Positions 25,256-37,465 of a stretch of DNA of 64,000 nucleotides are shown piece after piece. The translations under genes were made by a program, and so were the position numbers. The stretch spans positions 249,237,070 to 249,301,069 of the forward strand of contig NC_080572.1 of assembly GCF_030247185.1 (NCBI RefSeq), read 5' to 3'. The notes below the pieces were generated by a model. The model was not told the DNA's origin. It saw only the letters and a list, made by a program, of their open reading frames with translations, and ran no database searches. Every line of letters starts with the position of its first letter. Within the stretch, counting starts at the first letter, position 1. This DNA comes from Malaya genurostris (Eukaryota > Arthropoda > Insecta > Diptera > Culicidae).

Positions 25256-27080
25256 CTATAGCTCCTTACCACATTGGGTGAGAAACGAGAGAATATCCTT
25301 CAATTTTAGCTCCGCATACACAGACTCAACCATGTATGGAGAACCAAAAACCCGGATACGTAGCTGCGTCAATGCGGGACAGTTACATATCAGATGATAT
25401 GAAGTACCATAATCGCATTCACACAAATCACACGAATAATACTCAGCACGTTGAATAGTAGCCATGTGATAATTGAGTTTGCAATGTCCAGTCAGAGCTC
25501 TGACCAGAATACTGCAATGTTGCTTGGAGAAATGCAGTAGACACTTTGACATTTTCAGATTTAAATCTGGTAGAAATGCTTTTGTCTGAGCGCAAGTTTG
25601 CAAGCTGCGCCAGTTGTTGGCATGTTTGAATGCAGCCCAAGAACGAATCTTGTGCTTTATCCAACTAGTTGAAAGTGGTAAAGCTGGTTCAGGACCAACA
25701 AAATCATTCGTTGCACCAGCTCTAGCCAACTCATCATTTCCAGTAATACCAGAATGGCCGGGTACCCATAAGAAGTAAACAGCATATGAAATGCTGAGGT
25801 CTTCAATTTGAGTTCGACATGCGATCACTAGATTCGACCGTGAGTCATTCGAACTGAGTGCTTTTAAGGCTGCCTGACTGTCGGAACAAAAATAAATTCG
25901 CTTACCACAGATCCTCTGCTGAAGTGCCGATTGTACTCCACACAGAATCGCGTAGATTTCTGCTTGGAACACAGTACAGTATCTACCAAGTGAATGAGAC
26001 TGCTCCAGCCTCATTTCACGACTGTAGACACCAGCACCAGCACGACCATTCAACAGAGAACCGTCCGTATAACAAACTATGTGTTCATCAAGTTGTCGTT
26101 CCAGACAACCAGGCAACCATTCCTCACGAAGAGGATAGCTCACATGGAATGTTTTGAAAGGAAAACTGCATGTGAGAGTTAGGTCACTAGGAGCGAGTAA
26201 ATACTCATCCCATGTAACCATTTGAGACCACAAGCGAGTGTGGCTGGTAGCATAATCTAATGGGTTACTGTTCCAAAGCCCTGTACCCTTAAGACGGTAT
26301 GCACAAGATAATGCTTCTTGTTTTAGGAACACATGTAGTGGTTTAATGCACAGTAGCGCCTCTAGAGCAGCAGTAGGAGTTGTCGTGAATGCTCCTGTCA
26401 TCGCCATTAGGACCATCCTTTGGAGATGATTTAGCTTTGACTGAACTGTCTCGACTTCTCCTTTCTGCCACCATACAAGACAACCATATGCTAAAATTGG
26501 TCTAACAATAGTTGTGTAGATCCAATGAATATATCTGGGTTTGAGTCCCCATGATTTTCCAAAAGCTCGTCTGCATTGGCCGAAAGCCATACAAGCTCTC
26601 TTAATCCTGAAGTCAATGTGAGCAGACCAATTCAGTTTTGAGTCAAGAATAACCCCGACGTATTTAACTTGATCGACCACAGTGACCTCTGAACCGAAGA
26701 ACTGTAACGGACGAGCTCCTGTGATTATCCTACGATGAGTGAAAAGCACCATTGATGTTTTGCCCGGATTTACAGACAATCCAACCTGACAACACCATTG
26801 TTCAACAGATCGCAGGGCTTGCTGCATTAAATCAAATAGAGTGTAATGCTTATACCGGTCATCAATATATGATAATCGTCGGCAAAACCATAAGTCGGAA
26901 ATCCAAGGTTATTAAGTTTCCTTAACAAACCATCAGCGACTAGGTTCCATAAAAGTGGGGATAGTACACCACCTTGAGGACACCCACAGACACTCAGCTT
27001 TCTAATCTCTGCTTGCCGAAGCGATGAACAAAGAAGTCGATTGCTAAGCATTGCGTGTATCCAATTTGTGATACTTGATA
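25256..27080 (-). pseudogene. LINE reverse transcriptase (3' part) and RNase H, frameshifted
   Basis: The first frame (27080 to about 26870) encodes the RT active-site region: GCPQGGVLSPLLWNLVADGL and GFADDYHIL. The frame then shifts by one base near 26845-26870 and continues from 26827 to 25256 with the thumb (QQALRSVEQWCCQVGLSVNP, KYVGVILDSKLNW) and RNase H (CYTDGSLLNGRAGAGVYS, AEIYAIL, FCSDSQAALKAL, WVPGHSGITGNDELARAGAT). The endonuclease and the first half of RT are absent through 5' truncation. The frameshift makes it non-functional. Confidence 0.85.
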
Positions 27081-27304
27081 CTGTCGAACCGTTTGTTTAG
27101 CGGTTTCGGACCTAGTTTCATCGCAATAGAACTGAAATTCGGATCTGTTTCGAACTTGATTCCCATATCGGACTCGATCATACCACACAATGAAACAATG
27201 AAAATTGTTTGTTAAAATAAACTACCTTGTGTCAGCTCCAAGTTTCTCATGCGGAATCGACATTGAAAGGATAAAAGGAAAAAAAATTGACACATGTTTG
27301 GATC

Positions 27305-27510
27305 AGGGTTGGCGGTTCAATGCATAGGGCGCTGGTCTCACAAACCAGTTGTCGTATGTTCGAGCCCCGACCTGGAAGGATTCGTAGTGTCAGTAGAATC
27401 GTAGCACTAGCCATGCAATGGTTCTGTACACTCTGAATCGGCTGCGAAGTCTGTTGAAACAGAAGGTCAAATTCCACTACAGGAATGTAATACCAAGGCT
27501 TTGCTTTGGA
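27305..27510 (+). mobile_element. tRNA-derived SINE with Val-type anticodon loop
   Basis: The head resembles a decayed tRNA: A-box-like GGCGGTTCAATGC, an anticodon stem CTGGT/ACCAG enclosing a 7-base loop CTCACAA (anticodon CAC, valine), and a B box TGTTCGAGCCC. A non-tRNA body of about 130 bp follows. The body segment GGATTCGTAGTGTCAGTAGA onward is repeated in diverged form near 53503, which shows it is dispersed rather than a functional tRNA gene. Exact ends are uncertain. Confidence 0.65.
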
Positions 27511-28017
27511 GCAGGAAATTGAGCATAAAATTACTTCAGTTTCTTTATTTTTCCATATACTTTAAAAGTAAAAAATTAGGCGTCATTTAAAAATACTGAG
27601 CCAACCATTAAAAAATCACCATATTCCGATTAAGTTTTGCATCGATGATTGTTTTCAATCAAATTTTCGATTCAACTGAAGTGTATGTCATAGTAATTTT
27701 GATTTACATATGTTAATATCATTAACTTTTTCTGTGTAGGTTCAAAATCGTTCAGTTGAGAGAGCACATTTGATGGTGCTGACAATCGTAGGATGCCATG
27801 AATTATACATGTCAATAAATTTTGCTCTTTTCATGAATGTGTTAGTGTAATAGGCGACTTACTTCATTTTACTACACTTAAGTAATGAACGATGCAAAGC
27901 CAAGGTGGGCCCCTGTATTGGTTTTCTACTATTTCCAACAGTTTATTCTGTAGTTTAACGAAAAACTGAACCTAAACCAATTCTTATTCTTATTATATCT
28001 TCATTTCAAGATTAACG
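27511..28017. other. Intergenic, nothing recognised
   Basis: AT-rich sequence between a SINE and a putative interspersed element. No coding or structural signal was recognised. Confidence 0.5.
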
Positions 28018-29411
28018 TATACTAGCTGCCGCGTCGAACTTCGTCTCGCCAAAAAAAATATTTTTTCGAATTTATGCAGAATTGTCAATCGACTAAGTGA
28101 TTAACGTTTCTCTCTATTATTTTTCTGATTACTTAAACTACAATCAACAGAAATTGAAACACATTCGCTTCAGCCCAAATAGACATATCGCTAAAAAATT
28201 AATGCGAAGATGTGAAATATTTCTGTTATGCCATATTAGAGGAAATGCACAGATCGCCATCCCATCCTTTGAGTCAATGCAATGGACACTCTCCAATGGC
28301 CTTGACATAATAGACGTTTTCTCTTTATTCGGTAGAGTAGATTATATTTACAATTTGTATTTAGGCCAAGTAACCTAAAGTTCGTAAAAAACAGATTTGG
28401 TTTAAGCAGCATACGAAGCATTCTGAACAGCCTGTTTTTAAGGAATTACTTGAATGTTCACCCGCCACAACAGAACAAACATAGAAGTAATTACTTGTAC
28501 AGCTTTTTAGCAGCGAGAAAGTTTTCTCAGAACTTTTTCTGTACGTTCGAGTTGCCAAAAAGTGCCACGCGTACTTTAAAGCTCTAATAAAGTGAATATT
28601 TTTCAGGTACTGTGGAACTTTCGATTGCTTGGAGAATTCTCTATTGATCTTATCAATTTGAACATTTTTGACAGAATATAAAATTTAAAATGGTAGTCTC
28701 AATTTATGGAAATCATATTGAACATTGATCTAATTGCCAATGGTTTTGTGTGCTGAGTGTAATCTAAATTATTCGATAACAAAATGCAAGGAAAATCTCT
28801 CAGTTCGACCATAGCGCTTCTTTAGCACAATCTTTTTAGGAATTCACTCAAAACAAATCTGATTTATTAAATTCACGCTGAAAATGACCAATATTATTCA
28901 GCTGACTCCATTACACACAATCCATCAACTGGTCAACGATATCAGAACATTTTTCTCCTACCTACAGTGGTATTTCTGGTACAGTCATATACATTCCGCC
29001 AGTCATTTAGTCAACAATAATTTTCATTCCAAAATAAACACGTGGCTCGAAATGAAGAATCACATGGGTCAAGTATGCATGTCAAATCTCCACACAAAAC
29101 AACTCGTAGCTCACCAAACGGGTTTTTCAACGATCTAGTATTCTTTTCTTCGACTCAAAACATTTATGCAACTCATTATGCGCTCAACGATCTAGTATAG
29201 ACGACTTTTTCAACGGAAAATTCCATTGTCCATACAAAACAATTTTATGGATTTTTTCCACTTTTCCGGTGATTTTTCTCAATTTTTTAATGCACGAACC
29301 CGGCGGGGATAGAAACTGATCAAATAAAAAATGAATCATGTAAATCTGTCCATCCGTCCATTACGTGATGCGATTACAAAGAATGATCTCTGCATTTTTA
29401 TATGTATAGAT
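28018..29411 (+). mobile_element. Putative interspersed element bounded by common arthropod repeat ends
   Basis: The left boundary TATACTAGCTGCCGCGTCGA followed by ACTTCGTCTCGCC, and the right boundary CATTTTTATATGTATAGATT, resemble a widespread arthropod repeat type that I recognise only by general appearance. Part of the right side (GTCCATCCGTCCATTACGTG) also fits. No open frame encodes a recognisable enzyme. The delimitation is tentative. Confidence 0.3.
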
Positions 29412-29909
29412 TAATAAATTAATTTAATTTCGAAGCTCATTAACAAGGAGCACGAAAACGTGCACAATCAAAGATGAAAATGTTTCTTTTCTCCTTCAAT
29501 TCGGTTGTTGCACTGGCATCCGCATTGATTCGGAGTTCCGAGAGAACTTTTTTTTCTATTTCAACCTGGTAATGTGGGTCGCGACTTCAACCGGAAAACT
29601 TCTTAATTTTGAGTACTTGCCTTCAAGTTTCGGGTATCTGTTCAATCATCCAATTTTTTGTAATGTAGCTCTAAGTAATTTCCATGAAGCAATGGAAGGT
29701 GAGTTATATCTACTCAATAGTAAGTTAGATTTACTGAGCTGATGAGTTGTACTAACACAATTTTAGGTTGAATGCAGTTTACTTAATTCTAGCTTATTGA
29801 ACGAGTTTCTCGCTATTGGGTGGTCTTCTTTGACAACAATAAAGCAAATGAAAGAAAATATTCGAAACGACTCAAAATTAACTAAAATGTAGTCTAGTAA
29901 TAGGTAATT
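29412..29909. other. Intergenic, nothing recognised
   Basis: AT-rich sequence with no supported gene or repeat boundary. Confidence 0.5.
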
Positions 29910-30240
29910 TTAGAGAGTAGCTAAGCTGACTATTGGTGCGGTTACCCTTTTTAAATTTTTTTCCAAAATGAGCTGCGAACGACGAGAAACGGTTAAAGTC
30001 TTTAATGAAACAAACAAATCATTTTCCAAATGATTTGGTTCTTCAATAGAAAGTCTTTCGAACCTTTTGATTTGACATCTTTCAAGATGCTTACAAACGG
30101 ACCGTTGCAGTTCACGTAAATTCACTTGTAGGAACATGTAATATTCCGTGATTGATAGCGACAGCGGCGACTTGAACCGAGAATCGTTGGACCAAAAAGT
30201 ACATCCGTTAATCGACTGAGCCACAAAAGCACACATTTGC
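29910..30240 (-). mobile_element. Possible second tRNA-derived SINE
   Basis: On the minus strand the start (about 30230-30160) contains an A-box-like GTGGCTCAGTCGATTAACGG and, about 40 bp on, a B-box-like CGGTTCAAGTCG, the spacing expected of a pol III promoter. The rest is AT-rich and not alignable to the SINE at 27305. A diverged SINE head is the best guess; the downstream end is arbitrary. Confidence 0.35.
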
Positions 30241-30955
30241 TTGACAGGTAAATAGTAAATATAAATTCATACAGTCGTCGTAATGCAAACTCCAATCGAA
30301 AGCAGTCAAATTCATTCTAATTCAATGTGAAGTCATCACAAATGGAATTTTCCGTCATTTGTCAAGTTAGGCCTTTGTGAGTTGCATCGTAAGTGGGATT
30401 AGGCAACCATAAAGTTTTTGTGTGTGCGCACTAACAATTCGTGAAAGCACAGATGAGCGGGACTGTGAATACTTTTCATATTTATCTAAGTTTAAGTAAA
30501 TCGGTCATCTCTGACAAAAGTGAATAATTTCCAATCTGGAGCCTTGGAGGAAACTACATTACCTACAAATTAAAATTGGTTTGTGCCCAATTTATAACAG
30601 TTTTCACAGTTAAGAGATCACAGGATCTTTCATTTGAAAATCGATTTTACCATCACTGAGAAAAGTGAGTCAGATTCATTTGGGAAAATTTACCACTTTT
30701 TCCGGTGCCTCCGGAATCGTAAGCCAGAAGCCAGGATAGCCGAAATTAGTTTGTTTGACCGTCTACTAATAATGATTATCGAATGGAGTAATTTTGAGGC
30801 CTGTTTAGAAATTTTTTTACGTATATTGTTGCGGCGCTTTATGTGATGGAGTAAAATTTTTAATGCACTTTACCCTATAATTCTGGAACCGACAGTCGGA
30901 TCCAGATGAAATTCAAACGTTTTGTATAGAACCATAAAAAACAATCATTCTTCCC
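30241..30955. other. Intergenic, nothing recognised
   Basis: AT-rich sequence before the LINE remnant. It may contain further decayed LINE sequence but no motif is clear. Confidence 0.4.
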
Positions 30956-31092
30956 TAGTCGGTCGGCTAATACAAATCTCGTTTGTTTTACACTATTTTG
31001 ACCCGAGCAAATGTCCAATAAATTCCAGATCGGCACAATCTACAATGACCTTAAGGCTGCTTTCATCTCTGTGAACTAGAGATGGTCGGATC

Positions 31093-31313
31093 TCGGGTAT
31101 TTTACCCGATACCCGACCCGTACCCGTACCCGACGGGTTTTTGGTCGGGTACGGGTAAATATTTTTATTTTTAATCGGGTACGGGTAAAAAATGTTACTG
31201 CTCACTCGGGTACGGGTCGGGTACGGGTAAAAAAATTTACTGCTCACTCGGGTACGGGTCGGGTACGGGTAAAAAAATTTACTGCTCACTCGGGTACGGG
31301 TCGGGTACGGGTA
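31093..31313 (+). repeat. Left subterminal CGGGTACGGGT repeats of the hAT element, G-quadruplex type
   Basis: After an inverted stretch (ACCCGTACCCG near 31107-31134), the + strand carries repeated TCGGGTACGGGTAA. GGGTACGGGTCGGGTACGGG occurs at 31208-31227, 31250-31269 and 31292-31311, each with four G3 runs and loops of 2-3 bases. The last units form 42-bp tandem repeats separated by AAAAAAATTTACTGCTCACT. Confidence 0.8.
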
Positions 31314-31564
31314 ATTTTTTTTTCTGATCGATTATCCGACCATTTGTACTTCACATAAATATGTTTACACGCTGACGAGAATTTTTTTTTGCAAAACAGT
31401 TCTTCCGAAAAATAAACAATTTGATTCAAGGGGTTTTGACATTCGCGCCTAGGACCAGACCTGACAACTGGCATCTTTTTCCAGAAAAAAATTTCTTTTC
31501 TTCATTAAAAGAAACGATCACATCATAGTTACGTGAAATGTTATGTGAATATTTTCCACCCTAC

Positions 31565-31625
31565 TTTTTTATAACATATTTAATAAGACACACTGCCTTA
31601 GCTCTAAGATGTTGCGGTCAGACCC
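31565..31625 (-). mobile_element. LINE 3'-end fragment inside the hAT element
   Basis: TTTAATAAGACACACTGCCT followed by TAGCTCTAAGATG closely matches the 3' end of the I-clade LINE (7830-7860: TTTATTAAGGCACACTGCTT, AGCTCTAAGATG) and sits beside a T run, as a minus-strand insertion with its tail would. Only about 60 bp are recognisable. Confidence 0.55.
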
Positions 31626-32645
31626 TACTTTTCACGTAGGTTTTAATGGATGTTTTTAAAGCTGTTTAATGCACAATCCAGTAAAAATTATTTGATTCAT
31701 ATATAAAATGTAGTGTAGTATTCATATCACATTCAGATACCAGATACTGTTATTTTAAATATTGGTTGGAGATTTTCTCAAATTTTCATATAAATAATTA
31801 GGATTCTAACCATAAAAACATGAACATTTATTTCAGAATATCTGCATAGAAGTTCTTCTTATTCTTCACTTCTGGGTGGTGTCATCTCACTTGAAATGAC
31901 ACCGATTGATGGCACAGCAAGTTAGGCTATATTGCCAGTTAATTTTCATTTCTTTTCACTGGACTACAAATGAAAATCGCGATGCGTGACAACGTGGAGT
32001 CACAAAAAACAGGTGAAAATCTTTTCTCGCGAAATACTCAAATTTTCACCGTGTTCACTCGTTGGGGGTTCTACCAGAGACGGCAGAGAAGTTCAATGGC
32101 TGTAAAAACCACCAGCTACCGTTAACATCGTGGATGTGGGTTTGTGAGGTTTACAAAACGGGCATAGTTGACAGATTAATTTAAATCAAAATCATAATTC
32201 ATTGTGCTTTGTAGTAAAAAATTGTAACCAAAAAAAATTCGCACGAATGTTCAAACTCCTTACACTTGAAGGACTCACTATTCACCATTTTCAAAATTGA
32301 ATTTCATTCATTTTCGTCACGTATGATATTCAATTAGACATTTGGAACCATTTTACGTGATTTTTCAAGTGATTCGAATGTAAATTTTTATTTGTGTGTC
32401 AAGATAATGAGCACGCTTACTTGTGGGTCTAAAGAATTGGATCAAAAGTCGCACTGTTTCGTACAAACCATACCTACCCAAAATTGAATACAACGGGTAT
32501 TACGACATTTTGCGTAAATATGTTTCTCGAAAAATTTGAGTAGATATTACTCCTTTATGTTGACATTTGTAAATGAGTATAAAGTACCAAAGACATTGGA
32601 AATCTATTCATGCTTCACAGTGTATTTATATGTTTAAATGTAAAC
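31626..32645. other. Interior of the hAT element before the copia insertion
   Basis: AT-rich sequence with no transposase frame or other recognisable content, ending at the copia target duplication TAAAC (32641-32645). Confidence 0.5.
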
Positions 32646-32898
32646 TGTTCACTGTCATGTACCCTGGCGATATTTCCTCGTCGACCGTTACTGTCATATC
32701 CCCCGCACTATGGATGACAGAGAGAGAAGATACCGAAAGAAACAAACTTGTTCTTTTATTCCACATGTAACCATTCGCTAATAAAGACACAGTTAATCTA
32801 TTCGTGTGTAATTTTCTTATCGTCGCGTGTTCCGAAGTTCTTTCCTCGAGTTGTTTATTGTTCGCCTGTCCCTGCGTAACCTGTTTCGTTGTCCCACA
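32646..32898 (+). repeat. 5' LTR of copia-type element
   Basis: 253 bp beginning TGTTCACTGTCATGTACCCT and ending CGTTGTCCCACA, with TG...CA ends as usual. It matches 37110-37362 with no difference seen. AATAAA at about 32780 could be the R-region polyadenylation signal. Confidence 0.95.
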
Positions 32899-32912
32899 GG
32901 TTATGGGCCCAG
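32899..32912 (+). other. Primer-binding site of the copia-type element
   Basis: GGTTATGGGCCCAG directly follows the 5' LTR. From established knowledge, copia-group elements use an internal fragment of initiator methionine tRNA as minus-strand primer and have this kind of site. Confidence 0.75.
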
Positions 32913-33130
32913 AAGCTGATAGAGAAGTTTTAACGCGTCGTGCTTTTGTGACCACGCTATCGAATGTGTAGGCATTCTAACCTCTACTTGGAGCTGGTTC
33001 TTGAATCGACGGAACAGTCGTCTTAACAATCGGATTTCGGCTCGGTTGGTGGTAAAAGCCATATCGTTGAAATATACTTTCAGTGCAGGTGAAATTTTGA
33101 GTATGGTTGGAAGCCAAACCGATAACGAGA

Positions 33131-36100
33131 ATGTCAGATAACAAGTTTCTTTTCGCACGACTGTCTAATCAAAATTACCAGACATGGAAACTTCGTATGG
33201 AAATGCTCCTGAAACGGGAAGGTTTTTGGTATGTTGTAGTGAATCCCAAACCGGAACCTGTGACCGCAGATTGGAATAGAATGGACCAGAAGTGTCACGC
33301 AACACTTGTTCTTTACCTAGAGGATGGTCAGTTAAATCTGGTTAAAGATGCGGAATCGGCAAAAGATGCGTGGGAGAAAGTTAAAATTTACCACGAAAAG
33401 GCAACAATAACATCTAGAGTTTCATTGTTAAAGAAAATTTGTAGCCTGAATTTATATGAAAGCGGTGATGTTGAAAAACACTTAGTTGAGCTTGAAGAAC
33501 TATTCGATCGTCTAACATGTGCCGGACAAGCCTTGGAAGACCCGCTGAAAATCGCTATGATGCTAAGAAGCTTGCCGGAATCGTACAGCAACCTGGTAAC
33601 CGCCCTTGAGAACCGAGCGGAGGCTGATTTAACATTGCCGTTCATAAAACAAAGAGTGTTGGATGAATATCAACGAAGATCGGAACGATGCACTGATCCG
33701 GGAGAAAAAGTCCTAAAAGCGCAGTTCAAAGGAAAGAATAAAAGATTGTGTTATCACTGTCAAAAACCCGGACACTTTCGGAAGGATTGCCGATTATTGA
33801 AACAGCAGCAATCAAAGAAAAGTGATGAAGTTTCAAAAGGTGGTAAGCAAGAAAAGAAAAAAGGTGATGAAAAGAAGGATGCTGATAAAGATACACAGTT
33901 GTGTTTTTCGGCTGCCAGTGTCCGTAATCGCAGTTGCTGGTATATTGACAGTGGTTGTTCCAGCCACATGTCAAATGATCGTTCGTTCTTCATAAAGCTG
34001 GATGCAGAAGTCAGAACGGAAGTGGTTCTGGCAGACGGTTCTACAACAAAATCCGATGGAATCGGTGATGGATACGTGAACTGTGTGAATAGTGCCGGAA
34101 ATGTGAAGAAAATCCTGTTTAAGGATGTATTGTACATTCCAAAGTTGGACAGTGCTTTATTGTCAGTGCGGAAACTGACACAAAGAGGATTAAAAGTGAA
34201 TTTCGCTGGTTCCCACTGTGATATTGTAAGTGCTTGTGGCGAAAAAGTGGCTCTCGGTGAACTATACGGAAATTTGTTCGTATTGAAGACGGTGGAATAC
34301 GTGAAGCTAACTAAGCAGATTGGACACTTGCCGAATTGCCAGCATACATGGCATCGGCGTTTCGGGCATCGTGATCCGGCTGCTGTGGAACAAATGGCAA
34401 AGAAGCAGCTTGGGATCGGATTGCAGTTAAACGATTGCGGTTTGAGACAAGTATGTGAACACTGTCTCGCAGGTAAATCCTCTCGTATTCCATTTCCTCG
34501 CACCTCTGATAGCAAAACCAGCAGTATTCTTGAGCTGATTCATACTGATGTTTGTGGTCCAATGTCGACTATAACACCCGGCGGAGCCCGATATTTGATG
34601 TCCTTGATCGACGATTTTAGCAGATTCACGATTGTATGCTTGCTTCGTCATAAATCTGATGCAGTCAGTTGCATTAAGCGATTTGTTGCCGAAATGAAGA
34701 CAAAATAAGATAAAGTACCTTGTGTTATCCGTTCTGACGGCGGCGGGGAGTATGTTAACGCAGAGCTCAAGTCATTCTATGAGAAAGAAGGAATAAAATC
34801 TCAATTAACAGCGCCATACTCTCCACAGCAGAATGGGGTCGCCGAGCGAAAGAATCGCTCGTTGCAAGAAATGGCAACGTGCATGCTAGCTGATGCAAGG
34901 CTTGATAAAAAATTTTGGGGTGAAGCTGTTGTGACTGCTGCCTATCTTCAGAATAGGCTCCCCTCTCGTTCGATTGATAGAACGCCGTATGAAAAATGGT
35001 TCTTGAAAAAACCAATTTTGAGTCATCTGCGAATTTTCGGAAGTACTGCTTATGTGCATATAAATGACAAGAAAAGATTAAAATTTGACAATAAGGCGGT
35101 GAAACTCACTTTTGTTGGTTATTGTGAAGGCCGCAAGGCATATCGTTTTCTTAATCCGGTAAACAATACAATAGTGATAAGTCGAGATGTTCGTTTTATC
35201 GAATTAAACAATGGCTCGCTTAATGCAATATCCGATGCACATTCAACCGTAGATACTATAGGTGATGATACATGGTATAAGTGTGAATATGCAACGCAGG
35301 AGGAGAATAATGGTGTTGTAGACCAACAACAAAATGAGACGTTAGACGCCGTCGACGATTCTGACGATGATTTCTTGGGATACGAGCAATTAGATTCGTC
35401 AGGTGATATCAACATTGAGCAGGAAACTGAACGAGTTGGACAACGAGAGCAAAGAAGCACAAAAGGTCTTCTACCAGTAAGATTGCAAGATTATGTGATA
35501 GACATTGCGAAGGTGGTTCAGCAGGAGCCGGTTAGCTACGATGAAGCTATTCGAGGATCGGAACAAGATTTATGGCAGGAAGCCATGACAGAAGAGTATA
35601 ATTCACTTATGAAGAACAATACCTGGACTCTTGTGGAGCTACCCATCGGTCGCAAACCAATTGGTTGCAAATGGGTATACAAACGTAAGGAGGACGCTCA
35701 TGGAAAGGTTTCGAAGTTTAAAGCGCGCCTTGTTGCACAAGGTTTCAGCCAGCAACCAGGCATAGATTATGACACCGTTTTCGCACCAGTTGCAACACTG
35801 ACTACTTTCAGAATCTTGTTAACAGTTGCGGGTTATAAACGCATGACTGTACGGCACCTGGATGTCAAAAGTGCCTACCTTCATGGGCGTTTACAAGAGG
35901 AATTATTTATGCAGCAGCCGAAAGGTTTTGTAATCCCTGGAAAGGAACACCTCGTTTGTAAACTTCAGCGCAGTTTGTATGGCTTGAAGCAAGGAGCTAA
36001 GATATGGAACGATACCATATGTGCAATTCTTGGAAAACTGGGTTTCAAACAAGGCAAAGCGGATCCGTGTTTATTTAGCAAGAAATTGTCGACTGGTGAA

Positions 36101-37081
36101 ATGGTTTACATCCTGATTTATGTTGATGACATGATAGTTGCGAGTGTTTACAAAGCCGAAGTCGATAATGTTGAAAAATCGCTAATGAACAGTATCAGTT
36201 TGACTTCTCTTGGGGACATTTCATATTTCCTCGGGATTCGCGTCACAAAAGACAACGACGGTATCTACGCTTTAGATCAACACTCTTACATTACGAAGGT
36301 AGCAATACGATACGGGCTTGATAAAGCGAAAGGATCTAAAATACCGTTAGATGTTGGATATTATCGAAATCGTGAAGGTAGCAAATTACTTACGGATAAC
36401 AGTGAATACCGCAGTTTAGTCGGAGCTTTATTGTATGTGTCGATTAATACCCGGCCGGATGTGGCAGTATCTGTGTCAATCTTGAGCAGAAAGATAAGCC
36501 AGCCATCGGAAGCCGATTGGACAGAGCTAAAACGAGTCGTTCGTTATTTGCTGTGGGCTAGTGATTATAAATTGAAACTTTTAGTAAATAGACAGCAGAG
36601 GATGATGCTAGTTGGTTACAGCGATGCAGACTGGAGTGGTGATCCTACTGATCGGAAGTCAGTGACTGGCTACGTGTTTCAGTTGGGCCAAGCAACAGTG
36701 TGCTGGACGAGTCGTAAGCAGTCTGTGATATCTTTATCAAGCATGGAAGCAGAGTACATTGCTCTCTCAGAGGCATGTAAAGAGACCGTTTGGCTACGAA
36801 GGCTTTTGGATGAAATGGACCTTAAACAGGAAGGACCGACTACAATCTACGAAGACAATAATAGTTGTGTTGAGTTTGCTGGAATGGATCGTCAGTCCAG
36901 GCGTTCGAAACACATAGACACTCGAATGTTCTATGCCAGAGATCTTTGTGAGAAAAATGTTGTATTGTTGCGTTATCGTTCATCGGAATTCATGATTGCC
37001 GATGTATTGACTAAGCCTCTCGGAGCACAAAAATTGAAACAGTTCGTGGAGATGCTGTGTTTAACCGATAGCGTAAATTGA
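33131..37081 (+). pseudogene. Copia-type gag-pol, 1316 codons with one premature stop
   Basis: A single frame from ATG 33131 to TGA 37079-37081, broken only by TAA at 34706-34708. Order seen: Gag; zinc knuckle CYHCQKPGHFRKDC (about residue 206); protease DSGCSSHM; integrase HHCC region (HRRFGHRD, CEHC), IHTDVCGP, RSDGGGEY and QQNGVAERKN; RT (SAYLHGRL, YVDDMIVA); RNase H (YSDADWSGD, SSMEAEYIALSEA). The stop lies between the first and second catalytic Asp of integrase, so RT and RNase H would not be made unless the stop is read through. No other lesion is seen. Confidence 0.93.
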
Positions 37082-37109
37082 AAGCAGAGTTGAAAATATC
37101 GAGGAGGAG

Positions 37110-37362
37110 TGTTCACTGTCATGTACCCTGGCGATATTTCCTCGTCGACCGTTACTGTCATATCCCCCGCACTATGGATGACAGAGAGAGAAGATACCGA
37201 AAGAAACAAACTTGTTCTTTTATTCCACATGTAACCATTCGCTAATAAAGACACAGTTAATCTATTCGTGTGTAATTTTCTTATCGTCGCGTGTTCCGAA
37301 GTTCTTTCCTCGAGTTGTTTATTGTTCGCCTGTCCCTGCGTAACCTGTTTCGTTGTCCCACA
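37110..37362 (+). repeat. 3' LTR of copia-type element
   Basis: 253 bp identical by eye to the 5' LTR, preceded by a polypurine tract and followed by the target duplication TAAAC. Confidence 0.95.
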
Positions 37363-37465
37363 TAAACAAGCATTTTTATATATTTTACTTACCAACTAGA
37401 GCCTAATACGGCTCGCTATCTAAAAAACATTATTTTCTTCATCCTGAATTTTGGTAAAATTTTTA

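Larger units (their letters stand above)
24749..27080 (-). mobile_element. 5'-truncated LOA/R1-like LINE, 2332 bp
   Basis: Read on the minus strand it starts abruptly inside the reverse transcriptase at 27080, runs through RT thumb and RNase H to 25256, and ends with a 3' UTR of about 500 bp containing hairpin-type repeats. The 3' terminus is a short tandem TGATTCCTGATTC rather than poly(A). A 54-bp direct repeat flanks it. RT followed by RNase H and the absence of poly(A) suggest the LOA/R1 group; I cannot name the family. Confidence 0.75.
32646..37362 (+). mobile_element. Copia-type LTR retrotransposon, 4717 bp, very recent
   Basis: LTRs of 253 bp at each end look identical base for base. 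A 5-bp target duplication TAAAC lies at 32641-32645 and 37363-37367. The element has a primer-binding site just inside the 5' LTR, one gag-pol frame in copia order (Gag, protease, integrase, RT, RNase H), and a purine tract GAGGAGGAG at 37101-37109 before the 3' LTR. Identical LTRs imply insertion too recent for visible divergence. It sits in the hAT element and is therefore the youngest layer of the nest. Confidence 0.95.

Noticed and set aside
27305..27385. Functional tRNA-Val gene
   Set aside because: The acceptor stem does not pair, the T arm is imperfect, and the downstream body recurs elsewhere, so it is a SINE head.
31093..31313. Telomeric or subtelomeric repeat
   Set aside because: The G-rich repeats lie inside terminal inverted repeats with an 8-bp target duplication and reappear at the other end of the same element, so they belong to a transposon.
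33760..34515. 251-codon minus-strand frame in the copia-type element
   Set aside because: It lies wholly antisense to gag-pol coding sequence and shows no domain of its own.
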